Shown: one piece after another, positions 10,836 through 19,101 of the stretch
Layout: the number at the start of each line of letters is the position of its first letter
Numbering within the stretch: the first letter of the stretch is position 1
NCBI GenBank assembly: GCA_945881885.1
Contig: CAMCVI010000004.1
Location: 62,001 to 126,000, forward strand
Length of the DNA stretch: 64,000 bases
Reading direction: 5' to 3'
Origin: Chryseobacterium gleum
GTDB lineage: Bacteria; Bacteroidota; Bacteroidia; Flavobacteriales; Flavobacteriaceae
Position numbers and translations under genes: made by a program
Notes under the pieces: model-generated
What the model saw: only the letters and a program-made list of their open reading frames with translations
Database searches by the model: none
Told to the model about the DNA's origin: nothing

Positions 10836-11753
10836 TTATTTAGAAAATCTCATTTGCATACCACCTCTTGATCCAGGTCCGCCGCCCATTTCACTCATTT
10901 CTTTCATTTTTTTAATCATTATATCGTCGTATTCTTTTTGTGAGACTTTATCACCTCCAGTTGGTGCTTTTATTTCAATTTTTTCTTTCACATTCATTAC
11001 TAATTTCGAACACATAATTATGGTTTTTCCGTCATTTACTTCCATTATTAAACCTGGTAAACCCCAATATTCATCTGGACCTTGGTTTACAGGAATTTCT
11101 GGACAATACCAAGCGGTAACAGTAACTTCTTTTGGCATATCTATTTCGGCAAAAAAGTTGGTTTTCTTTTCTTCTTTTTTTTCTGTAGTTCCCTTTTCGT
11201 CTGTTTTGACTTCTTCAGTATCTTTTTTAGGTTCTTCTTTTTTTCTTCTATAATTTCTAAAGTCAGTTTTACTAGCTTCTTTGATTGCTGTTGCTTTAAA
11301 ACAAGTATAATCGCCTATTTTTTTAGATTCATCACTTAGTACCCATTTTAAATTTGGTAAGGAATCTTTAATTAAAAATTCTTTTCCAAACACTTCTTTA
11401 TCAACCGTGTATTGTTTTTCTTTAACGTTTTTAAAATACGTTCCGCCACCGCCCATAAAAGAAGCCATCATTCTACCGCCACCGCCTTGTCCGGGTGCAT
11501 CAAGTTTTTCTTCTTCTTTGTATATTGAGGCAGATTTATCGAAATTTAGAACGAATGTTTTTTCAAACATTTTTTTCATTCTTTCCATAATTTGATTTTT
11601 CATTTCAGGAGTCATGTCTTTGTTTCCATCAAAGTTTTTAGCAAATTCTGATGTAGACGTTTTAGATTCATAAACCGCCATTCCTTGGAAATCTTTCTGT
11701 GCAGTGGCCATAAAAGCTGTTAAACCCATTACGGCTAAAAATATTTTTTTCAT
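10836..11753 (-). CDS. GLPGLI family protein (paralog of the adjacent gene)
   Basis: VTAWYCPEIPVNQGPDEYWGLPGLIMEVNDG; low-complexity K/E-rich insert. Confidence 0.93.
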   Translation of the reverse strand: MKKIFLAVMGLTAFMATAQKDFQGMAVYESKTSTSEFAKNFDGNKDMTPEMKNQIMERMKKMFEKTFVLNFDKSASIYKEEEKLDAPGQGGGGRMMASFMGGGGTYFKNVKEKQYTVDKEVFGKEFLIKDSLPNLKWVLSDESKKIGDYTCFKATAIKEASKTDFRNYRRKKEEPKKDTEEVKTDEKGTTEKKEEKKTNFFAEIDMPKEVTVTAWYCPEIPVNQGPDEYWGLPGLIMEVNDGKTIIMCSKLVMNVKEKIEIKAPTGGDKVSQKEYDDIMIKKMKEMSEMGGGPGSRGGMQMRFSK

Positions 11754-11816
11754 ATTTTAGTTAATTTTATTGAGTATTAGACTCTAAAAATAGCTAATAG
11801 TTACATGATAATTTGT

Positions 11817-11824
11817 TATTTTTG
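11817..11824 (+). promoter_or_regulatory. Bacteroidetes -7 promoter motif TATTTTTG
   Basis: Matches TAnnTTTG 17 nt upstream of ATG 11841. Confidence 0.55.
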
Positions 11825-11840
11825 TGTTAATATTAAAACT

Positions 11841-12602
11841 ATGCGATTTTTTCTTTTATTTATTATATCCGTTTATTGTGCTTCCGCTCAAAATATTGAT
11901 GTGGACCGGGTTGGTGTTATACCATTTAAATATAGTACTTTTTGGGGAAATGATTTGTCTGGCAATTCTTATTATTCTACAGGTAATAATTTGTATAAAA
12001 TTAATAAAACAGACACTTTAAATTATACAAATAATACATTTGGAAAAATTTCAAGTGTAGAAACTTTTAATATGTTGCAAACACTCGTTTTTTATAAAGA
12101 AAACAATGCTTTTGTTTTGTTAGACTCCCAATTAAACGAAATAAAATCAATTATATTTTCTGAAATCAATTGCGAATTTTTAAAGCCTGCTTCTCAAAAT
12201 GAATTATGGTTTTATGACAGTTTAAGTCAACAAATTGGCTTGTATAATTTGAACACCAAAAAAATTAAATTTTTGTCAAATCCTATAAAAGCTATTAAGC
12301 AATCTCAATCGGATTATAATTATTTGTATTGGATAGACAATGATAATAATGGTTATTCAATTTCTAAATTCGGAAAAATAGCTAATTTAGGAAAAGTTGC
12401 GCCTTTTGAAAAGGTAGTATTTTTAAGTCAAAACCATTTGTTTTATCTTTTTGAACATAAAATTTATTATTATACCTTTGAGAATAAGTTATCAACAAGA
12501 ATAAATATTAATGAAAATTTGATAGCTAATTTTTTCTATACAGATGGATTTTTTTCTATTTTTACCAACAATCAATTAAGTACCTATCAAATAAAAAAAT
12601 AA
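11841..12602 (+). CDS. Hypothetical exported protein
   Basis: MRFFLLFIISVYCASAQ signal peptide; in-frame ATG downstream of the promoter motif, so start moved from 11805. Confidence 0.7.
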   Translation: MRFFLLFIISVYCASAQNIDVDRVGVIPFKYSTFWGNDLSGNSYYSTGNNLYKINKTDTLNYTNNTFGKISSVETFNMLQTLVFYKENNAFVLLDSQLNEIKSIIFSEINCEFLKPASQNELWFYDSLSQQIGLYNLNTKKIKFLSNPIKAIKQSQSDYNYLYWIDNDNNGYSISKFGKIANLGKVAPFEKVVFLSQNHLFYLFEHKIYYYTFENKLSTRININENLIANFFYTDGFFSIFTNNQLSTYQIKK

Positions 12603-12605
12603 AAT

Positions 12606-13220
12606 ATGCATATAGCTATTGCAGGAAATATTGGGGCAGGAAAAACCTCATTAACCAGATTATTGTCCAAACATTTCAAATGGGAAGCGCATTTTGAAGA
12701 TGTAGATGATAATCCGTATTTAGATGATTTTTACCATTCTATGGAACGTTGGAGTTTTAATTTGCAAATTTATTTTCTGAACAGTCGTTTCCGACAAATA
12801 TTAGAGATTAGAAAATCAGGTAAGAAAACCATTCAGGATAGGACCATATATGAAGATGCCTTTATTTTTGCACCTAATTTGCATGCGATGGGGTTAATGT
12901 CTAATAGAGATTATACCAATTATAAATTACTTTTTGATTTGATGGAAGGCCTTGTAGGACCTCCAGATTTGCTAATATACTTGAGAAGTTCAATTCCTAA
13001 TTTAGTAGGTCAAATTCATAAGCGAGGTAGGGATTACGAAAATTCAATTTCAATTGATTATTTAAGCAGATTAAACGAGCGCTACGAAGCTTGGGTTAGC
13101 ACTTACGATAAAGGAAAGCTATTAATTATTGATGTAGATGATATTGATTTTGTAAATAGCCAGGAAGATTTGGGAAATATTATTAACAGAATTGATGCTG
13201 AAATCAACGGATTATTTTAA
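12606..13220 (+). CDS. Deoxynucleoside kinase family protein
   Basis: P-loop GNIGAGKTSLTRLL, ERW and QDRTIYEDAFIFA motifs. Confidence 0.93.
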   Translation: MHIAIAGNIGAGKTSLTRLLSKHFKWEAHFEDVDDNPYLDDFYHSMERWSFNLQIYFLNSRFRQILEIRKSGKKTIQDRTIYEDAFIFAPNLHAMGLMSNRDYTNYKLLFDLMEGLVGPPDLLIYLRSSIPNLVGQIHKRGRDYENSISIDYLSRLNERYEAWVSTYDKGKLLIIDVDDIDFVNSQEDLGNIINRIDAEINGLF

Positions 13221-13225
13221 AATGT

Positions 13226-13252
13226 AAAACGCCTCCATTGAGGCGTTTTTTT
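13226..13252. terminator. Rho-independent terminator
   Basis: aaaacgcctc catt gaggcgttttttt. Confidence 0.85.
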
Positions 13253-13256
13253 ATGT

Positions 13257-15740
13257 TTATTTATTCAGTGTATCAAATAAAGACAATATTTTAGTTTCTT
13301 GAGTTGGTTTTTCCGTCTTAATGATTTTTGGTATTCCGGGAAGTAAATCAAAATAGTTTTCTTCAAAAAATGTATCATTTGCTTGTAAAAACACATTTTT
13401 TGCTAGCGTATTTGTTTTTAGTTCGATAAGTGTTTCGCCAACGATTTTAAATTCAATAGTCGGTTTTTCTAGTTGAAGTTCTTTAGGTTTTACAAAATAA
13501 TGATACGCAATAGTTTTTTTCTTATTGCTATCAAACTCTATAACTAATATTGTTTTTTCTTTTTCAAATTTTGGCAATTCAGCATTAGAAATCTGCAGGC
13601 AAATTGTGCTTTTTTCAAAGTCCAAAACACAGTCTTTTGATGCAGTCCAAAGTTCCTTTCCAGAAAAATCTATCAATTTAACAAATAACTTTCCATATAT
13701 TTCTTCTAAGTTATCGTTACTACCAATAATAGAAATTTCGCTTTCATTTTCTTTTACCGCCATTAGTATCGGAGCAAAACTTTCTTTGACTTGGTAATGT
13801 GCTGCTTTCCAATTTCCATAATAGTCTAATGAACTCCAAGAAGTTACAGGCCAACAATCGTTTAATTGCCAATATAAAGAACCCATACAATAGGGTTTTG
13901 CTAATCGGTGGGCTTCAATGGCGGTTTTCATGCCACGAGCTTGGACTAATTGTGAGACATAATTGTATTTTCCTAGGGAAGTTGGCACCTGAAAATCTCG
14001 TGTCATGTACTCTGTGATTGTTTCAAAACCTGTAGGATGTTTTTGATGGTTTTTAAACGCTTCGGAAACAAAATTTAAATCTTCTTTTAAGATTACTTTT
14101 TCTAAGGTTTCCATTTTAGGCATTCCCTGAAACCCATATTCGCTCATGAATCGGCCAACTTTCTTTTGGTACATTTCAAACGGTTCTTTGCCCCACCAAA
14201 CGCCCCAATAATGAGAATCACCTTGGGTTAAGCTTTCTTTTTTCCCCCAACCAATGGAAGGTGAAGAAGGCCAATACAGATTTTTCTCTTTAGATAAAAG
14301 ACTATCTAATGTTTGAGGAATGAGTTCTTGAAATACTTTCTTATAATCGTTCCAAATTTTTGTAGAGTCTGCTTTTGAATACTGAAATTGCTTTTGCCAA
14401 CCCCAGTTGTGCCATCCTTCATCATTTTCGTTATTACCACACCAAAGCGCAATACTTGGATGATTTTGAAGTCGATTTACGTTATCAATCACTTCTTGTT
14501 TTACATTTTCTATAAATTTATCATCACCCGGATACATTGCGCAAGCAAACATAAAATCTTGCCAAACTAAAATACCATTGGCGTCACAAGCATTGTAAAA
14601 TTCGTCATCGGCATATACGCCACCACCCCAAACGCGAAGCATATTCATATTTGCTTTTCTGGCGTTTTGAATTGTCTCGTGATAACTTGAATTTGACTTT
14701 TTATGGATAAAACTATCTGGCGGAATATAATTTGCACCTTTCATAAAAACAGGTTTGCCATTTAATTTGAAATAAAAACTTGTTCCAAATTCATCTTTAT
14801 TTTGAATTAACTCGATTTTTCTAATGCCAACTTTTACCGCATAATAATCAATAATTGTATCATTGTATACAATTTCAAATTGAAATAAAAATTGATAAGG
14901 ATCGCCTAATCCGTTGCACCACCAAAGTTTAGGATTTTCAATTGATACTGGAATTTTAAGTTCGTTTTTACCTTTAATTAAATAAAAATTGTAGTATTTT
15001 TCATTGTGAAATATTTTAATTTCTTGATCTTTTTGTGATTTAATTTGCAATATAAAATTCAGTTTTGCGAGTTTTTCAGAAACATAAACCTGTTCGTGTT
15101 TAGCATCCTCAAATGTGGCATTATTCCAAAGTTTCAATTGAACTTTTTTCCAAATTCCAGCAGTTACAAATCTTGGTCCCCAATCCCAACCAAACTGATA
15201 TTGAGCTTTTCTAACAAAAACTCGTTCTTTTTCGGGTAAATAATAAGGTAATTTTGCAGCTTCTTCTTTTCCTTTTTTAACCGCCGAAAGAAATATAATT
15301 TTTAGGTGATTTTTTCCTTTTTTTAGGTGTTTTTTAGCAGCAAGTGTCCATTTTCTAAACATGTTATCCGCCTCTAAAACCATTCTTCCGTTAATATAAA
15401 CAGTTGCATAAGTGTCTAATCCATCAAATTCTAATTCGATATTTTCATTGGAAATTTCTTTTTCAGATAATGAAAATGTGGATTCGTATACCCAATTCTC
15501 ATTTTCAATCCATTGCAATTCTTTTTCATTATTTCCAAAAAATGGATCTGGAATTAATTGATTTTTGAATAAATCGGAATGGACGGTTCCAGGAATGGTT
15601 GCCTTGTGTTTTTTTGTTTCGTTTTGTTTGTTGAATGTCCAATTTTCATCAGACAGATTGCGATAGTAGGTTTGCCCAAAAAAGTAAAAACTATTTAGAC
15701 ACAATAGGTAAACGAAATTTTTTTTAATCATATTAGCCAT
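13257..15740 (-). CDS. Beta-mannosidase, GH2 family
   Basis: GH2 fold with NMLRVWGGGVYADDEFYNACDANGILVWQDFMFACAMYPGD, LWCGNNEND, SEYGFQGMPKMETL, GSLYWQLNDCWPVTSWSSLDYYGNWKAAHY. Confidence 0.95.
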   Translation of the reverse strand: MANMIKKNFVYLLCLNSFYFFGQTYYRNLSDENWTFNKQNETKKHKATIPGTVHSDLFKNQLIPDPFFGNNEKELQWIENENWVYESTFSLSEKEISNENIELEFDGLDTYATVYINGRMVLEADNMFRKWTLAAKKHLKKGKNHLKIIFLSAVKKGKEEAAKLPYYLPEKERVFVRKAQYQFGWDWGPRFVTAGIWKKVQLKLWNNATFEDAKHEQVYVSEKLAKLNFILQIKSQKDQEIKIFHNEKYYNFYLIKGKNELKIPVSIENPKLWWCNGLGDPYQFLFQFEIVYNDTIIDYYAVKVGIRKIELIQNKDEFGTSFYFKLNGKPVFMKGANYIPPDSFIHKKSNSSYHETIQNARKANMNMLRVWGGGVYADDEFYNACDANGILVWQDFMFACAMYPGDDKFIENVKQEVIDNVNRLQNHPSIALWCGNNENDEGWHNWGWQKQFQYSKADSTKIWNDYKKVFQELIPQTLDSLLSKEKNLYWPSSPSIGWGKKESLTQGDSHYWGVWWGKEPFEMYQKKVGRFMSEYGFQGMPKMETLEKVILKEDLNFVSEAFKNHQKHPTGFETITEYMTRDFQVPTSLGKYNYVSQLVQARGMKTAIEAHRLAKPYCMGSLYWQLNDCWPVTSWSSLDYYGNWKAAHYQVKESFAPILMAVKENESEISIIGSNDNLEEIYGKLFVKLIDFSGKELWTASKDCVLDFEKSTICLQISNAELPKFEKEKTILVIEFDSNKKKTIAYHYFVKPKELQLEKPTIEFKIVGETLIELKTNTLAKNVFLQANDTFFEENYFDLLPGIPKIIKTEKPTQETKILSLFDTLNK

Positions 15741-15750
15741 ATAAGTTCAT

Positions 15751-16422
15751 TTATGATTGCAACTTTTTCTTGAGTTGGATGATTTCATTTGGATTTGCGA
15801 TTTCTGTTCCATCGGTAATAGCTGATGAATGGTACCAATTTGCATTGACGATTTGATTCAATTCTGAAATATTGGTCGAACGCAAGCCACCACCTGGCAT
15901 TATTTCGATTCTATTTTGCGCTTGAATGACTAATTTTTTCAACACTTCTTTTCCTTCCATAACATAAGAATACGTTCCGGAAGTTAGTAGCGTTGAAAAG
16001 CTGCAAGTGATAACATCTTCCAAGGCTTGTTCACGATTAGAAACGCTATCAAAAGCACGATGAAATGTGCAAGGTAAAGGTTTTGCCAATTCTACTAATG
16101 CGCTATTTTGTTTAACATTAATGGTATTGTCTTTATTTAAAATACCAAAAACAAATCCATTCACACCAATATTTTTCAAGGTAGAAATATCTACTTTCAT
16201 TTGATTAAATTCGACTTCTGAGTAAACAAAATCTCCACCTCTTGGACGAATCATCACATAGATATCGATTGTCAAATATTCTCGAGCTTGTTGAATCATT
16301 TCAATTAATGGCGTAGTTCCACCAACCGAAATATTAGCACACAATTCGACTCTATCAGCACCCGCTTTTTCAGCAATAACTGCAGATTCACAATTAAAAC
16401 AAGCGATTTCTATTTTTTTCAT
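15751..16422 (-). CDS. cutC: CutC family protein
   Basis: IEIACFNCESAVIAEKAGADRVELCANISVGGTTP, IYVMIRPRGGDFVYS, CTFHRAFD, LTSG, IMPGGGLRSTNI. Confidence 0.95.
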   Translation of the reverse strand: MKKIEIACFNCESAVIAEKAGADRVELCANISVGGTTPLIEMIQQAREYLTIDIYVMIRPRGGDFVYSEVEFNQMKVDISTLKNIGVNGFVFGILNKDNTINVKQNSALVELAKPLPCTFHRAFDSVSNREQALEDVITCSFSTLLTSGTYSYVMEGKEVLKKLVIQAQNRIEIMPGGGLRSTNISELNQIVNANWYHSSAITDGTEIANPNEIIQLKKKLQS

Positions 16423-17420
16423 TATTTCAAAAAGTAATTGGCATCAATTAATCGATTTCCTGATGCATCATGAACGGCATAATTGAAGCCACCTTGTATA
16501 CAATACGATCCATATTCTCCTTTTTTGTTTAGTGCAATAAATCCAACTTGAATATCTTTTAATTCTTTACCTCGATTTTTAGTTAGTTTTACAATTCGCA
16601 TTACCGCTTCTTCACAAGCTTTTTGAGGAGACAAACCTTGTCGCATTAATTCAACTACCAAATGGCATCCTGTAATCCGAATAACTTCTTCGCCGTGACC
16701 TGTAGCTGTGGCCGCTCCAATTTCATTATCAACATACAAACCAGCACCAATAATAGGAGAATCGCCAACTCGACCGTGCAATTTAAATGCCATGCCACTT
16801 GTAGTGCATGCTCCTGATAAATTACCGTTTGCATCTAAAGCAATCATTCCAATAGTGTCGTGGTTTTCTACATTAGCAATGGGTTTGTATTGACTGGTTT
16901 TTAGCCATTCTTTCCATTCTTTTTCAGAAGCTTCAACTAATAAATTTTCTTTTTTGAAACCTTGTGAAAGTGCAAATTGTAACGCTCCTTTTCCTACCAA
17001 CATTACGTGTGGTGTTTTTTCCATCACTGCTCTGGCGACAGAAATAGGATGTTTGATGTGTTCCAAACAAGCAACCGAGCCAATATTCGAAAATTCGTCC
17101 ATAATGCAAGCATCAAGGGTTACTTTTCCATCTCTATCAGGTCTACCACCATAGCCTACGCTGCGTTCATTTGGATCGCCTTCGGGAATTTTTACACCCG
17201 CTTCAACCGCATCCAAAGCACGACCATTTTTGCTTAAAATTTCCCAAGCCGTAGCATTTGCTTCAATTCCAAATCGCCATGTGGATAGCACAATTGGTTT
17301 TTGAACAGTTTTTAAGTCAACTTTATTTTCAAAAGTTTCATCGGTATCTTTGAAACTGGTAAGCGCTAATCCAGCAGTTGCTAAAGCGGTTTTCTTTAAA
17401 AAATTTCGTCTATTCGTCAT
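16422..17420 (-). CDS. N4-(beta-N-acetylglucosaminyl)-L-asparaginase (glycosylasparaginase), Tat-type signal
   Basis: Twin-arginine leader MTNRRNFLKKTALATAGLA; conserved HDTIGMIALDANGNLSGACTTSGMAFKLHGRVGDSPIIGAGLYVDNEIGAATATGHGEE. Confidence 0.96.
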   Translation of the reverse strand: MTNRRNFLKKTALATAGLALTSFKDTDETFENKVDLKTVQKPIVLSTWRFGIEANATAWEILSKNGRALDAVEAGVKIPEGDPNERSVGYGGRPDRDGKVTLDACIMDEFSNIGSVACLEHIKHPISVARAVMEKTPHVMLVGKGALQFALSQGFKKENLLVEASEKEWKEWLKTSQYKPIANVENHDTIGMIALDANGNLSGACTTSGMAFKLHGRVGDSPIIGAGLYVDNEIGAATATGHGEEVIRITGCHLVVELMRQGLSPQKACEEAVMRIVKLTKNRGKELKDIQVGFIALNKKGEYGSYCIQGGFNYAVHDASGNRLIDANYFLK

Positions 17421-17425
17421 CCTAT

Positions 17426-19006
17426 TTATTCTGTAAATGAAGTTTTTCTATAATTGATGTTGTTATTTTTAAGCCAATTTTTTTGTGCTTGCAAACGGGT
17501 TTTAAAATCAATAAAGTTTTCTGGATTTGCCGTTCCCCATAAAATTTCAGCTAGTGCAGACATTCTTGGCATAATCATATATTCAACCTGTTCTGGAGTA
17601 AGAATATATTCTGTCCAAACATTGGCCTGCGCGCCCAAAATATATTTTTGTTCTTCTAAATCAAGTTCTTTTGGCATTGGATTAAAATTATATACTTTCT
17701 CTAAAGAAGTAAATCCGCCAATGGCTAACGGTTCGTTTTCTGGTTTTCCTTGATAATAATCAAAATAACAATGCGAACCAGGCGTCATTACTACATAGTG
17801 TTTTTGCTTGGCAGCTGCAATTCCACCTTCAGTTCCGCGCCAACTCATAACGGCAGCGTTTGGAGCTAATCCGCCTTCCAGAATTTCATCCCAGCCAATA
17901 ATTTTTCGGCCTTTACTATTTAAAATTTTTTCAATGCGTTGGATAAAATAACTTTGTAATTCGTGTTCGTCTTTCAATCCTTTTTCTTTTATAATTTTTT
18001 GGCAATGCGCACAACTTTTCCATCGTGTTTTTGGACATTCATCACCTCCAATATGAATGTATTCAGAAGGAAATAAAGCCATTACTTCAGAAAGCACATT
18101 TTCTAAAAAAGTAAAGGTTTCCTCTTTTGGACAGTACACATCATCGAAAACACCCCATTTTTTCCCCACTTCAAAAGGTCCGCCTGTACAAGATAATTCT
18201 GGATAAGCTGCTAGTGCTGCTAGTGAATGACCAGGCATTTCGATTTCTGGTATAATTGTAATGTGTCTTTGTGAAGCGTAAGCAACTACTTCTTTAATTT
18301 CTTCTTGAGTGTAAAAACCACCATATTTTATAGTGTCAAATTTTTGATCGTCATAACGACCAATCATTGAACCATTTCTCCAAGCTCCAACCTCTGTTAG
18401 TTTCGGATATTTTTTTATTTCGATTCGCCAACCTTGATCTTCGGTTAAATGCCAATGAAAGATATTCATTTTATAATGTGCTAAATAATCAATGTATTTT
18501 TTGATAAATGAAATTGGGAAGTAATGTCTACAAACGTCAAGATGCATGCCTCGCCAAGCATATTTTGGCGCATCTGATATTTTGATCGAAGGGATTGTAA
18601 TTTCATTTTTTTTCTCAAATGGAACTATTTGCAATAACGTTTGGATGCCATAAAAAAGCCCATGTTTGGTAGGAGCGGAAATAATTATTTTCGAATCAGA
18701 AACCACTATTTTATATTGCTCTTTGTTGAAATTTTCAGTTTTAGGTTCATCTATAACCAATTGGATTGCTTGAGAATTGGTTTTAGAAGCAATTTTTAGG
18801 TTTAATCCTGTTTGAATTTGTAATGCTTCTTTTAAGTAATTAGCTTCAAATGAATATTCATTAGTTTGGATTAGTGTTTTTGCGGTAATATAAAAGTTAC
18901 CTTTTCCTACTATAATATTTTGTGGTTTTGGTAAGATTGCCATATTGTTTTGAGCGAAACTAAACGAGAATAGAAAAAATAATAGAAACGTATAGATTGT
19001 TTTCAT
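17426..19006 (-). CDS. Beta-N-acetylhexosaminidase, GH20 family
   Basis: YAWRGMHLDVCRHYFPISFIKKYIDYLAHYKMNIFHWHLTEDQGWRIEIKKYPKLTE and HIGGDECPKTRWK. Confidence 0.96.
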   Translation of the reverse strand: MKTIYTFLLFFLFSFSFAQNNMAILPKPQNIIVGKGNFYITAKTLIQTNEYSFEANYLKEALQIQTGLNLKIASKTNSQAIQLVIDEPKTENFNKEQYKIVVSDSKIIISAPTKHGLFYGIQTLLQIVPFEKKNEITIPSIKISDAPKYAWRGMHLDVCRHYFPISFIKKYIDYLAHYKMNIFHWHLTEDQGWRIEIKKYPKLTEVGAWRNGSMIGRYDDQKFDTIKYGGFYTQEEIKEVVAYASQRHITIIPEIEMPGHSLAALAAYPELSCTGGPFEVGKKWGVFDDVYCPKEETFTFLENVLSEVMALFPSEYIHIGGDECPKTRWKSCAHCQKIIKEKGLKDEHELQSYFIQRIEKILNSKGRKIIGWDEILEGGLAPNAAVMSWRGTEGGIAAAKQKHYVVMTPGSHCYFDYYQGKPENEPLAIGGFTSLEKVYNFNPMPKELDLEEQKYILGAQANVWTEYILTPEQVEYMIMPRMSALAEILWGTANPENFIDFKTRLQAQKNWLKNNNINYRKTSFTE

Positions 19007-19051
19007 ATGTAATTATTTATTGTACAGGATAAATATACAAATTAATTGCAT

Positions 19052-19078
19052 AAAAAAAAGCCTCATTTCTGAGGCTTT
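19052..19078. terminator. Rho-independent terminator between GH20 gene and hppA
   Basis: aaaagcctca tttc tgaggctttc. Confidence 0.75.
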
Positions 19079-19101
19079 CATTATTAATGTTGGAAAAAAA
19101 A

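Noticed and set aside
11020-11339. Plus-strand Phe/Ser-rich ORFs (11020-11253 and 11082-11339)
   Set aside because: Antisense to the K/E-rich insert of a GLPGLI gene; composition reflects the opposite strand.
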